Shown one piece after another: positions 17,233 through 25,171 of a stretch of DNA of 64,000 nt. The notes beneath the pieces are model-generated. The model was not told the DNA's origin. It saw only the letters and a program-made list of their open reading frames with translations, and made no database searches. The translations under genes and the position numbers were made by a program. The DNA is from Clostridium fessum (GTDB lineage Bacteria; Bacillota; Clostridia; Lachnospirales; Lachnospiraceae). Positions within the stretch are counted from its first letter, which is position 1, and the number at the start of each line of letters is the position of its first letter. Where the stretch lies: contig NZ_PYLO01000002.1 in NCBI RefSeq assembly GCF_003024715.1, positions 806,001-870,000 on the forward strand, read 5' to 3'.

Positions 17233-18847
17233 GGCTCTGCTCCTTTCTGCGCTGCGGCTCGCTCCGGCGTAAAATCTGGTCGATATTGCCCTTGACAGTC
17301 TGCAAGCGGCGGTACTCCTCCCGTTTTGCCCGGTAATCGTTGTAGCCGCTGTTTTTCTCTTTGATAAGGCTTTCAATCTCTGCTTGCAGGGATTTATAGC
17401 TCGGCAGCTTGGAAATGCCGTTCTCCCTGAAATAGCGGGCGGCTGCGTCTGCTATGATAAAGTCACTTTCATGCTTCTGACGGTAGGCTGCTTTTGCTTT
17501 GGCGTTTTTCTGCTGTTTCAGCCCGTCCCGGACAGGGCGGGTCTTGGAATAGGCAAGCACCTGCCGTTGCAGCTCCTTTTTCCCGTTCAGCGTCTTTTCC
17601 ACCTGCTTCAACCACGCAAGGCTTTCCTGCATGGCGGCATAGGCGGCAGAACAGGCTTCGTCCAGTTCCTCCGGGGAGGAAAAGCCGTACTGCTGATAGG
17701 CGGTAACGGTAGCTGCCATTTGCTTTAGGTTGTGCTTTGCCGCCCAGCGGTCATAGCCCACGCCCTTGCCCTCGGCTCGCTTGGCTTCCCGGTCAACCAT
17801 GCGCTGCAAGGTGTTGTCTGCCGGGGTGGTTTTTGCAGCTTTTTCCCCTTGTAACGGCTTTTTAACTGCGGCAGGGTATTCGGGTATGGCTTTGGTCTGT
17901 TCGGCAGCTCTGTGGGCGTTCTGCGTGAGCAGGGCAAGGACAGCAGCCTTGTCAAAATCGTCCCCCAGCTTTCGGGCTGTGATAGGCTTTGTCCTGTCCG
18001 GCGTGAGGTAGGAAAGCCGCCCCCGGCTCTCCTTGACGGTCACACCCTCCCGCAGCAAAAGGGAAGAAAACTCGTCAAAGCTGCCAGCTTGGGAAAGTGC
18101 CTGCCGTATCGTCCGGCGCAGCTTCGCCTTGTCCGTTTCAAACTTGGTGGGCTTGGTCGGCTGTCCGGCGGCTTCTCTGGCGGCGTTCTCTTTGTCAAGG
18201 GCAAGCTGCCCTTTCTTTGCCGCCCAGTATTCCCGTTCGGTTATCCGTTCCTTGCTGCCGTTCAAGAGGTCGATTTGGTAAAGCCCCTCCCGGTGGCACA
18301 TTTCCATGACTTCGCTCTTGAAATATTCCATAGCGGCGTTGGTGCAGCGGTGCTTGCAGCCCTCCAGCGTGTCGGCTGGTCTGTCCATGTAGGGCAGAAG
18401 CGGGACTTCGTAAATCCGCAGGGAGTTGATGACGATATGCACATGGATATTCCCGCTGTGGTTATGCCCGTCCGGGTGGGTGCAGATTAGGGCTTGGTGT
18501 CCGGGGAAATGCTCCTTGCAGAACTGCTCGCCCAGCTCCTGCGCCCGGTCTACGGTCAAGCCGTTGTCTGTCCCGTCCCGTGGGTCAAAGCTGATGATAT
18601 AGTGGTGGCTTTTCACATCTTCCCGTTTTTGGTTTTTCTCATAGCGGAGATTGGCTCGCATACAGGCAACAGCGAAATCCTCGCCCCCGCAGTTGAGGGA
18701 AGAAATGCGGTAATCCTCCCTCGGTATCAGCCGCCCGTTTTCATCAAGGGTGGCTTTCATGGTAAACTCGTCATGCTCAAATGTGAGATAGGCTTCCGCT
18801 GCGCCATAGTCGGCGTTTTTAGAGCTGATATGTTTGAATGTTGCCAA
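17222..18847 (-). CDS. MobP-type relaxase
   Basis: A 541-residue relaxase that would nick oriT and lead the transferred strand. The N-terminal domain has the three-histidine motif in GNIHVHIVINS at about 125-135, with upstream HHYIISFDPRD. The C-terminal half is a charged helical region. No ATG is suitable: TTG at 18847 (giving MATFKHISSKNADYGAAEAY) matches the usual family start, and TTG at 18877 is the alternative. It overlaps mobC by 29 bp. The different relaxase class from IME-2 implies different oriTs. Confidence 0.9.
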   Translation of the reverse strand: MATFKHISSKNADYGAAEAYLTFEHDEFTMKATLDENGRLIPREDYRISSLNCGGEDFAVACMRANLRYEKNQKREDVKSHHYIISFDPRDGTDNGLTVDRAQELGEQFCKEHFPGHQALICTHPDGHNHSGNIHVHIVINSLRIYEVPLLPYMDRPADTLEGCKHRCTNAAMEYFKSEVMEMCHREGLYQIDLLNGSKERITEREYWAAKKGQLALDKENAAREAAGQPTKPTKFETDKAKLRRTIRQALSQAGSFDEFSSLLLREGVTVKESRGRLSYLTPDRTKPITARKLGDDFDKAAVLALLTQNAHRAAEQTKAIPEYPAAVKKPLQGEKAAKTTPADNTLQRMVDREAKRAEGKGVGYDRWAAKHNLKQMAATVTAYQQYGFSSPEELDEACSAAYAAMQESLAWLKQVEKTLNGKKELQRQVLAYSKTRPVRDGLKQQKNAKAKAAYRQKHESDFIIADAAARYFRENGISKLPSYKSLQAEIESLIKEKNSGYNDYRAKREEYRRLQTVKGNIDQILRRSEPQRRKEQSHER

Positions 18848-19214
18848 CAGCGTCACCCACTTTCTGCAAGACTTCAAACTTTAGGGCAGCAAGGTCGGAA
18901 ACCGCCGCCCGTACCTCCCCGGCAAGCTGCGGATAGGGACTGTGCCACTCGTTCAGCGTCCGGGCTATCTGGTTTAAGTTGCCGCCGATCCTCCCGTATT
19001 CGGCGGTCAGCTTCCCGACAGCGGCAAGCAGCTCGTCATTGATGGGGGAAACGGTTATGATGGGGCGTATGGCTGCCCCGGTTATGGCTTGCCGGATAAA
19101 CTCGGCTTGGCTCATGTGGTAAGCAGAAAGCCGCTGGGCAAACTCGGCGTATTCTTCCTCGGTCATGCGTGTTTTGACTACCCGGCTGCGGTGCGGCGTG
19201 TTGTATCGTTTCAT
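18819..19214 (-). CDS. MobC-like relaxosome accessory protein
   Basis: A 131-residue protein. Its N-terminal ribbon-helix-helix-like region is SRVVKTRMTEEEYAEFAQRL. The C-terminal part has the MobC motif GGNLNQIARTLNEW (about 80-95). The ATG at 19214 follows AAGGAGGTC at good spacing. It would help the relaxase bind oriT, which probably lies just upstream. Confidence 0.88.
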   Translation of the reverse strand: MKRYNTPHRSRVVKTRMTEEEYAEFAQRLSAYHMSQAEFIRQAITGAAIRPIITVSPINDELLAAVGKLTAEYGRIGGNLNQIARTLNEWHSPYPQLAGEVRAAVSDLAALKFEVLQKVGDAVGNIQTYQL

Positions 19215-19723
19215 AGGTGGTTGACCTCCTTTCTGTGCGTGGTGTCCTCTCACTAATAGGAGAAAAACAGGGTGTGAAGCGGAACTGTTTTTGAAAAATC
19301 CGAAAAATATTTTGAGGGGTTTTTCAGCGGCGCAAGCCGCATAAGCAGGGTTTGGGGAAGGCACTCCCCAACAAGATTCCCGCAGGGGCAAAATGAGCGA
19401 TAAGCGAATTTTGGCACCTCGGTAGAATCTTGCTCTAAGAAACTGCCGGCCTGCCGTTCACTTGCTACTGCCACTTTTTCAGAAAATCTATAACCAGCTT
19501 TTTTTATAAAAGGCTGCGGGCTGGCGTTTTTCCCTTACTCCCTACAAACCACAAAAGAGCAGAATGGACGGACTTTCCGGCAAGAACTTTTCCGGCGGCT
19601 CGGTCTTTCCCGACAATAAGGCGTTTCGGAAGCTGCGTTTTGCCCGCTGTCTGAAAAAAATGGCAGCCTTTTTTGGTTTCACTGTCTAATACGGAACTTT
19701 TGGAAATTTGCCAAAAATGGACG
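19215..19723. other. Gene-free region upstream of mobC; probable oriT of IME-1
   Basis: No coding frame is convincing here. It contains inverted repeats typical of an origin of transfer: TTGGGGA/TCCCCAA near 19352-19372, CAAGATTC (19372-19379) with GAATCTTG (19425-19432), and CAAAAT (19389) with ATTTTG (19408). The right arm reads GAATCTTGCTC, loosely similar to the RP4-type nick region (ATCCTG/C). Position directly upstream of mobC-relaxase supports this. The nick site is inference. Confidence 0.5.
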
Positions 19724-19760
19724 CAAAAAAAGCAGCAAATCTTTTTCGGATTTACTGCTT
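19724..19760 (-). terminator. Rho-independent terminator after the lipoprotein gene
   Basis: On the minus strand GCAGTAAATC pairs with GATTTGCTGC and is followed directly by TTTTTTTG. It ends transcription from the lipoprotein gene before it reaches the oriT and mobilization genes. Confidence 0.85.
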
Positions 19761-19841
19761 CATGTGCCGCTGCGGTGCGGCGGGATGGATATTCAGTTGA
19801 AATAAAAGAGGATGGTGGTACTTTAGTCTATCGACTCTTTA

Positions 19842-20330
19842 CTAACTATTAGGTAATCTTGAAAGATTTTCCTTGAATTTATCTAAAGAATGTTCATTGT
19901 TTCCCGCAAAAATAAGTGGAATTGTATATTCATATGATATGCCATTTTCATAGTCCGATAATTGTATTTTTATAGTATCATCCCTCTCATCTTTAGGTGC
20001 TATATATATGAATGAATTTTTATTTATATCAGATATTTTCCCTTTTTCAGAAGAAACAGTATAACCCCAGTCTGTTAAATTTGTCTTTATTGTAACTTCT
20101 GTTTCTGTTTCTTTTCTAGTCTGCAATGCTGTTTTATCGATTTGGATATCAAAAGGAGTCGAACCTAACAATTCACTGTTTATATTTACAAGTTCTTCTC
20201 CATTTGTTTTAGAAATATTAGATTCATCTTCATAATTTTGTTGAGATTCATCTTTTGGTGTTTCTCTGTTACATCCTAATAAAAAGCATAAAATAATTAG
20301 TACTAATACAGAAAGTTGTTTTTTTTGCAT
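19842..20330 (-). CDS. Lipoprotein, unknown function (IME-1 cargo)
   Basis: A 162-residue protein with a lipobox signal peptide (VLVLIILCFLLGC, Cys20), so it is anchored outside the membrane. A polar linker follows, then a beta-rich domain (about 55-145) with the look of an immunoglobulin-like fold. The ATG follows AAAGGAGAAA. Codons are AT-rich, unlike the neighbouring mobilization genes, which marks it as acquired cargo. I do not recognise a named family. Confidence 0.75.
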   Translation of the reverse strand: MQKKQLSVLVLIILCFLLGCNRETPKDESQQNYEDESNISKTNGEELVNINSELLGSTPFDIQIDKTALQTRKETETEVTIKTNLTDWGYTVSSEKGKISDINKNSFIYIAPKDERDDTIKIQLSDYENGISYEYTIPLIFAGNNEHSLDKFKENLSRLPNS

Positions 20331-20353
20331 TTATTTCTCCTTTCATATTATCA

Positions 20354-20408
20354 AAGAAAGCACTGAGAGTACTTTCAAGAAATTATGAAATATTCTCAAT
20401 GCTTTCTA
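20354..20408. terminator. Long hairpin between the two cargo genes
   Basis: AGAAAGCACTGAGAGTACTTTC (20355-20376) pairs, with a few G-U positions, with sequence ending at 20408 (CTCAATGCTTTCT). On the plus strand it is followed by ATTTTTTG; on the minus strand the U tract is poor. It may act as a terminator for the peptide gene or as mRNA protection. Confidence 0.5.
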
Positions 20409-20444
20409 TTTTTTGATTATAAACTTGCCGGTAATGATACTATG

Positions 20445-20750
20445 TTAATTTATCTCTTTCGCGTAACCTTTGTTGCAATATACACATGCACCATTCACCC
20501 ATTTGTGAGACATTTCAATCGTCTCAACTTCATAAATGCTTACTTCTCCACAAATTAAACATTATTTGTAATTATATACATGACGTGTCGCACATTTATC
20601 CCAGTCATCATATATACCAGGCATTTCATCTTCATATCCATAGTACTGGGGAGAACCCCAACTATGAGTATGAGCGGCAAATACAGTCATTGGAGCAGCT
20701 ACAATTCCAGCTACTACTGAAAGTGCTAAAATAGATTTTCTTAAATTCAT
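20445..20750 (-). pseudogene. Secreted cysteine-rich peptide with an in-frame stop
   Basis: From ATG 20750, after AAGGGAGGAACTT, the frame gives 62 residues with a signal peptide (LRKSILALSVVAGIVAAP...VFA) and then stops (TAA, 20562-20564). The same frame continues for 38 more codons to TAA at 20445. That tail holds two zinc-type pairs, CLICGE and CVYCNKG, that complete a secreted small cysteine-rich protein. A promoter is present. Either one base has changed to create the stop, or only the short peptide is made. Function unknown. Confidence 0.65.
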
Positions 20751-20797
20751 AAGTTCCTCCCTTTCCTTAAAAATACATAGCTCTTTGTTACATTGTC

Positions 20798-20826
20798 ATT
20801 TTAACATAATAATTGGTAAAATGCAA
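20798..20826 (-). promoter_or_regulatory. Promoter of the secreted peptide gene
   Basis: On the minus strand TTGCAT (20826-20821) and TAAAAT (20803-20798) are separated by 17 bp. They lie about 50 bp upstream of ATG 20750. Confidence 0.75.
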
Positions 20827-20911
20827 TAATTTATTTTCTATTTACGAGAAAATACTGTGCATATTATCTTATTTAGGAATAGTTAAGGCGGCTACCTAAA
20901 TCTTTTTATTA

Positions 20912-20934
20912 CTTTACCGCACATGAGCATTTGC
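20912..20934. repeat. IME-1 right end: inverted repeat and core TTTGC
   Basis: CTTTACCGCACATGAGC (20912-20928) is the partner of the left end repeat, and TTTGC at 20930-20934 duplicates 13090-13094. To the right the maff2 frame resumes. Confidence 0.8.
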
Positions 20935-21054
20935 GCCGGGGTTATCGTTGCCGTAGCCCTCAAGCAGATTGATTGCACCCCAGATGCCAAGACCTGCGCC
21001 CAGAGCGATAACGAGAGTCTGAAGAACGGTTACTGCGCTATTGAAAAATGCCAT
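20932..21054 (-). pseudogene. maff2, 5' fragment
   Basis: Forty-one codons from ATG 21054 (after TAGGAGGAAAATATT) encode MAFFNSAVTVLQTLVIALGA and the segment ending YGNDNPGA, the first membrane segment and loop of a Maff2-type conjugation protein. The frame then enters IME-1 and stops within seven codons. Joined to 12999-13094 it restores a complete 71-residue protein. Confidence 0.9.
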
Positions 21055-21094
21055 AATATTTTCCTCCTAAAATTTGAAATTGTTTTGAGAATAG

Positions 21095-21138
21095 AAAAAG
21101 CCCTCCGTACTACCGGCATCAAAACCGGACGGAAGGCT
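21095..21138 (-). terminator. Rho-independent terminator after the XRE regulator
   Basis: On the minus strand a stem starting GCCTTCCGTCC and ending GTACGGAGGGC is followed by TTTTTCTATT. It separates the virD4-side transcript from maff2 and the virB genes, so the latter need their own promoter. Confidence 0.8.
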
Positions 21139-21530
21139 TAGTTTACGAGAATCTTTTCAAGGAACTCCTCGACGGTTATCACGCCAAGTTTCTGTTCCAT
21201 TCTGCTTCTTGCATATTCAGTTTCACAATCATATATATCACCACCACCTTTCATAAGAAACAGCCAATACATTGACTGCAACAAATCTTCACGAGAAGCA
21301 CAGATTGTCGGTGAAAAAACGACAGGTGAAACCTTCAGAACCTCTGCGAGTTTCGCTGTGGTTTCTGCATTAGGGGTTCGAGCGTTTTTCTCATACTGAG
21401 CAATACGGACATCCGCTGTTTTCTCGGAATACCCCATCAGGAGTCCAAGCTCTTTCTGGGTAAGGCGGCGAAATCGTCTAACGAACTTCAATCGCTGCCC
21501 AATAGAGGTATCCGTGATCCACCAAGTCAT
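21138..21530 (-). CDS. XRE-family transcriptional regulator of the ICE
   Basis: A 130-residue protein with an N-terminal helix-turn-helix of about 60 residues (IGQRLKFVRRFRRLTQKELG, LMGYSEKTADVRIAQYEKN). A short C-terminal domain follows, ending TVEEFLEKILVN. It lies just before maff2 and the virB operon, so it may control transfer functions. It is 5 bp after the gene at 21536 and forms one transcript with it. Confidence 0.8.
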   Translation of the reverse strand: MTWWITDTSIGQRLKFVRRFRRLTQKELGLLMGYSEKTADVRIAQYEKNARTPNAETTAKLAEVLKVSPVVFSPTICASREDLLQSMYWLFLMKGGGDIYDCETEYARSRMEQKLGVITVEEFLEKILVN

Positions 21531-21535
21531 TTTTT

Positions 21536-21856
21536 TTACACCTCGCTTTCTGCAAATTCTCGATATACAACCTCATTTTTTGCTCTGCGCTTGCCTACGG
21601 CTTCACTGGGAGCAAGGTCAGGGTAGGTTGCCTGCACTTTCTGTCTGCTTCTGCGGACAGTTTCAAACCCCGGAAAGCTGCGTCTATCCAGTTCCTTCAA
21701 AAACACAGGAACCGTCATGGCATGAATGTCGATGCCACGCAGACCGGAATAGTGTTCCAGTACCATCAGGTACAAATGATTGTCGGTATTTCTTGCCTTG
21801 TGGTCGTGTTCCAAGATGTTCTTAACCAGGGCAGATACCGTTTTCAGATTTTCCAA
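21536..21856 (-). CDS. Conserved ICE protein, function unknown
   Basis: A 106-residue soluble protein. Its middle reads LYLMVLEHYSGLRGIDIHAM and it ends in a basic region (RRSRQKVQATYPDLAPSEAVG). Such genes sit after virD4 in related ICEs. No motif indicates an activity. It starts 12 bp after the virD4 stop. Confidence 0.65.
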   Translation of the reverse strand: MENLKTVSALVKNILEHDHKARNTDNHLYLMVLEHYSGLRGIDIHAMTVPVFLKELDRRSFPGFETVRRSRQKVQATYPDLAPSEAVGKRRAKNEVVYREFAESEV

Positions 21857-21868
21857 ACAGAAACCTCC

Positions 21869-22666
21869 TTAATCCGCATCGACTACCACAAACTCATCAC
21901 CTGCCTTGAGCTTCAACCTTCGACTCAGAAACTGCTCAATGTTGAACTCATTTCTCTTATCAAAGTCTGATGTGTACTTATAATTGGGGTGCTGCGTCAG
22001 ATCGTACTTGTCAGAAAGAAACGGTCTGACACCACGCAACTGCAAAATACACTTGCTGCCATCCAGAACCGCAAGCTCATCTACGCTCGCAAGGTCTTTG
22101 CCTAACTTCTGATAATTCAAGCCGTAAGACGGGCTGTTACCTCTGGTGTTGGAGGTGTTGTAGGTGTCGATAGTTTCTTTTCCCAATGCCTGATTCAGTT
22201 CTTTGAGCGTGGTTGGCTCAGAACCACCCAGGAAAATTCGGGAATCCATGTTGCCGATGATGGTATCGGCATTGTCTTTATAAATGGCTTTCAGCTGTGA
22301 TTGTGCCTGGAGAACAAGGCAAGCCGATATTTCACGGCTTCGGATTGTCGCTACCAGTTTTTCCAGATTGGGAATCTGACCGATGTTTGCCATCTCATCA
22401 ATCAAGCAGCGCACATGAACCGGCAGTCTGCCGCCGTACACATCATCTGCTTTCTCGCACAACAAGTTGAACAGCTGTGTGTAAATCATGGAGATCAAAA
22501 AATTAAACGTCGCATCCGTATCTGACATAATCAGAAAGAGCGCCGTTTTCTTATCTCCGAGAGTATCCAACTGCAACTCGTCATAGGCAGTCACATCTCT
22601 GACCTCCTGAATATCAAAAGGAGCCAGACGAGCGCCGCAGGAAATCAAAATCGACTTAGCGGTCTT
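21869..22666 (-). pseudogene. virD4 coupling protein, 3' fragment
   Basis: The C-terminal 265 residues of a VirD4/TraG coupling ATPase: from KTAKSILISCGARLAPFDIQ through the Walker B-like CLIDEMANIGQIPNLEKLVA to a C-terminal DEFVVVDAD. The first part lies at 38364-39320. Joining at the shared GG dinucleotide gives GCC GGC AAG ACC in frame and a 584-residue protein, normal for the CD1115 family. The fragment has no proper start codon of its own; TTG at 22648 is only the first possible one. Confidence 0.92.
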
Positions 22667-22713
22667 GCCAGAGACAAATTGTCAAGGACTTTTTAATCAA
22701 ATTCACAAAAAAT

Positions 22714-22758
22714 CCACAAAAAAGGTGCCAGAAGCACTGTATGGCTCCTGACACCTTG
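22714..22758 (-). terminator. Rho-independent terminator at the left end of IME-2
   Basis: On the minus strand AAGGTGTCAGGAGC pairs with GCTTCTGGCACCTT and is followed by TTTTG. It prevents transcripts of IME-2 from entering the virD4 fragment. Confidence 0.88.
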
Positions 22759-22767
22759 TTTGATAGA

Positions 22768-23133
22768 TTACATTTTTCCGTTCAGCAGGTCTTTGCAGAG
22801 ATACGCATAGTCTGGCAGCTGGTTGATATATGGCTCCCAGCGCCGCTTGATTTCGGCTAACTCCAGCGGGTCGGCTGCTTCCAGTGCATGATCGTTGCCA
22901 GTCATATATAAAACATCCGTAGCAACATCATCCAAACACTTGCCGCAGAGATCGGCGGCAGATTCTATCCTGATACCGGTATCCACATAGACTGGATTTA
23001 CGCCAATCGTCAGCCAGACATAGCCCACCTTGTCCGACCAGAGCAATTCAAAATCAGGGCTTTGCCGCAGATGTTCCGCAAAGACTTCCTTTACTCGCTC
23101 AATTTCATGTTTCTCTTTTTCTGTGTAAAGCAT
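22768..23133 (-). CDS. Hypothetical protein of IME-2
   Basis: A 121-residue acidic protein (MLYTEKEKHEIERVKEVFAE, SDKVGYVWLTIGVNPVYVDT). The ATG at 23133 is chosen because AGGAGG ends eight bases upstream; ATG at 23139 overlaps that site. It is the last gene of the tnpW-side operon. I recognise no family. Confidence 0.65.
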   Translation of the reverse strand: MLYTEKEKHEIERVKEVFAEHLRQSPDFELLWSDKVGYVWLTIGVNPVYVDTGIRIESAADLCGKCLDDVATDVLYMTGNDHALEAADPLELAEIKRRWEPYINQLPDYAYLCKDLLNGKM

Positions 23134-23210
23134 TTTCATGTCCTCCTTGACAAAAATTTTGGTGCGTACCATCATCAGTTTAGCACAAGGCGGCTTAGTT
23201 TATCAGTCTG

Positions 23211-23405
23211 TCACATCTGCTGAATTTCATTTTTGAGCATACGCTTGATTTTATCGCTCATGGTTTCTGTGCTGGTATTGCTGAAATGGACATGAACCTT
23301 GTAGGTCGTCTTGCCGATTTTCTTTACCATCGCTGGCGTGTTTTCCGGCGCTCTGGCCGCAGCAGCGGCGTCTGCCATCTGCATAGTACGGGGTTCTTTG
23401 TTCAT
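23211..23405 (-). CDS. tnpW: TnpW-like transposon protein
   Basis: A 64-residue protein whose core KIGKTTYKVHVHFSNTSTET aligns with the GNTILVVSGFF core of the IME-1 TnpW. It ends in a basic helix (MSDKIKRMLKNEIQQM). The ATG follows GAAAGGAGCGCT. It lies directly after the DnaC-like gene, as in IME-1. Confidence 0.75.
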   Translation of the reverse strand: MNKEPRTMQMADAAAAARAPENTPAMVKKIGKTTYKVHVHFSNTSTETMSDKIKRMLKNEIQQM

Positions 23406-23448
23406 AGCGCTCCTTTCTCCGAACGGGTCTGTGCCGCCCGGTAAAAAA

Positions 23449-24312
23449 TCAATCGTGCTTACTGTTTACAATGTCTTTTGCTGCCTGTCGGGTGACACCG
23501 GCATTTTCTTCCCGGAAATTCTTCCCGTCAAAGAGGATCGGCGCACACCGTTCCAAAATACGGTCATAGATACGGGCGTGGGCCAGATCAGGCGGATTTT
23601 TCAGCTCGGACAGTTTCAAGTTTGTTGTGATAATCATGGGTCTTCGGCTGCGATAGCGGCTGTCGATGACGAAAAACATCTGCTCCATAGCATATTCGGT
23701 ACTGCGCTCTACACCCAGATCGTCAATGATAAGCAGGTCATATTCGTCAAAGCTGGCAATAAACTCTGACCTGTCCTCAGAGAACATCCCTGTCAGGCGG
23801 TTCAGAATGGTGGGGAAGTTCGTCATCAGCACCGGCACATCCTGGTCAAGTAGAGCGTTGGCAATACATCCGGCGAAAAAAGACTTGCCGGTTCCCACAT
23901 CTCCAAACAGTAAAAGCCCGATATTGCTCTTATATGCCTCTTTCCAGTTCTCCACATAGGCATGAGCCTTGTCCATCAATGGGTTTTGCCTGTTATCATT
24001 GGAAAATGTGTAGTCGTACAGATAACGGTCTTGCAGGCCCTGTGCCTTTCGGCGTTTGATACGCTCCATGCGGCGCTGCCGTTCTTCAGCAGCCTTGCGC
24101 TGCTCCTCAGCCTCCCGCTGGCACTGGCAGATGCAGTGCGGCATAAAGTAGCCGGATTTCCCGAAGCATGGCACAACGGTCTGCCTCTGGCCGCCGCATT
24201 TCTTACAGTGAATGAGCCCGTCTGACGGGTCTATATACTCGTCCTCAGCCAATTCCACACCGGCAGCTGCCTTGTCGATGAATGCCCGGATTTCTGCGGT
24301 AATCTCAATCAT
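23449..24312 (-). CDS. DnaC/IstB-like helicase loader ATPase
   Basis: A 287-residue AAA+ protein homologous to the IME-1 protein. It has a zinc motif (CKKCGGQRQTVV, CICQCQRE), Walker A GDVGTGKSFFAG, and Walker B LLIIDDLGVERSTEY. Its start overlaps the repA stop as ATGA. Its expected role is helicase loading at the RepA origin. Confidence 0.88.
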   Translation of the reverse strand: MIEITAEIRAFIDKAAAGVELAEDEYIDPSDGLIHCKKCGGQRQTVVPCFGKSGYFMPHCICQCQREAEEQRKAAEERQRRMERIKRRKAQGLQDRYLYDYTFSNDNRQNPLMDKAHAYVENWKEAYKSNIGLLLFGDVGTGKSFFAGCIANALLDQDVPVLMTNFPTILNRLTGMFSEDRSEFIASFDEYDLLIIDDLGVERSTEYAMEQMFFVIDSRYRSRRPMIITTNLKLSELKNPPDLAHARIYDRILERCAPILFDGKNFREENAGVTRQAAKDIVNSKHD

Positions 24313-25058
24313 ACAGTTTCATCCTCCTTTACGCTGTAATCCCGGTTGCGTGAGGGTGTGACCGTTTTTTTAGCGTCCTCACCGGCCCAACGCCGGATGG
24401 TCGCTGCATGGCTCTGATAACGCTTGCCAGTAGAAGCCATGTACTCGGACAGCTTTTCGATGTACTGTTCCCATACAGCAGGAAAGCTGACCTGCAAGTC
24501 TGCCAGTTCTTCATCCGTCAGGAAAACATTCTGGTAACGGCCATAGGTGTGGGAAGGGTGCCCCGTTTCAGGGCGTACCTTCTCTATCTCTCTCTTTATC
24601 TCTATCTCTTTCTCTAACTCTATCTCTATCTCTGGTGGACGAATGTCGGACAAATGTCCGCCACTTGTCCGGAGCGCAGAAAGAGCCTTATTTTGAAGCC
24701 TTGCAGCCCGCTTTCGCTCGGCCTCGGTAGAGGACTGGCCTATTAAAAGTTCGATGTTGCTCATGTAGAATGTGCCGCTGTCCAGCACTTCCACAAGACC
24801 CAGCTTCAAAAAGATCTGCAAGGCTCTCTCCACAGTGCCGATCTGCTGGCGGGTAATGGTAGCGATCATCTGCGCTGTGTAAGGGATGTCCTCGTCAAGC
24901 TGGAGCCGCCCGCCATGTTTCAGCGATTTCAGGTACAGCTTGAGCAGAATGTTGGAATACAGCACACCGTCCTGCATACTTTCCAGCAGCACGATGGAAT
25001 CATCATCAAAATAGTTTTCTTTGAGTTTCAGGTAATAATATTTTCGATTGTCTGACAT
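24309..25058 (-). CDS. RepA_N-type replication initiator of IME-2
   Basis: A 249-residue initiator with the same two-part layout as in IME-1. The N-terminal region (YYYLKLKENYFDDDSIVLLE) has a winged helix around QMIATITRQQIGTVERALQI. The C-terminal region contains RYQNVFLTDEELADLQVSFP. The middle (about 145-165) is a Glu-Ile repeat (PEIEIELEKEIEIKREIEK) encoded by a TCTCTA-like tract, next to short spaced repeats. It is coupled to the DnaC-like gene. Confidence 0.85.
   Translation of the reverse strand: MSDNRKYYYLKLKENYFDDDSIVLLESMQDGVLYSNILLKLYLKSLKHGGRLQLDEDIPYTAQMIATITRQQIGTVERALQIFLKLGLVEVLDSGTFYMSNIELLIGQSSTEAERKRAARLQNKALSALRTSGGHLSDIRPPEIEIELEKEIEIKREIEKVRPETGHPSHTYGRYQNVFLTDEELADLQVSFPAVWEQYIEKLSEYMASTGKRYQSHAATIRRWAGEDAKKTVTPSRNRDYSVKEDETV
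24581..24671. repeat. TCTCTA tract and 11-bp-spaced TGTC repeats inside repA
   Basis: Positions 24581-24633 are almost pure C/T, built of TCTCTA and TCTCTT units. TGTC(C/G)G follows at 24644, 24655 and 24666, exactly 11 bases apart. This is the position where iterons lie in the other two repA genes of the window, so it is a candidate origin. Confidence 0.6.
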
Positions 25059-25064
25059 AGGGTT

Positions 25065-25171
25065 CCTCCTTAGGGGTTCTTTTGGGATTCTGTACGCATT
25101 TTAAGGCTATTTTAGGGGTCAGAGGATAAATCTATCAGACTGCCTTTGACACCCTCAAAAAAAGCCTTGAT
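25065..25171 (-). promoter_or_regulatory. Conserved repA leader (IME-2 copy)
   Basis: The spacer between the zinc-finger gene and repA shares AGGATAAAT, TATCA, CCTTTGACACCCTC and AAAAAAGCCTTGATTTA with the IME-1 leader at 16745-16845. Confidence 0.55.

Larger units (their letters stand above)
13093..20934. mobile_element. IME-1: mobilizable serine-recombinase element inserted in maff2
   Basis: A 7.8 kb element bounded by the two halves of maff2. It carries a large serine recombinase, tnpW, a DnaC-like ATPase, RepA, a zinc-finger protein, a MobP-type relaxase, MobC, a probable oriT and two cargo genes. The junctions share TTTGC (13090-13094 and 20930-20934), and the inner ends are imperfect 17-bp inverted repeats. 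The mobilization core is GC-rich, unlike the AT-rich cargo end (19.8-20.9 kb). It has a relaxase but no secretion channel, so it would use a helper ICE. Confidence 0.93.

Noticed and set aside
24581-24633. Pyrimidine-rich tract considered as a CRISPR-like or satellite array
   Set aside because: Units are too short and irregular and lie inside the repA frame; better read as low-complexity coding or origin DNA.
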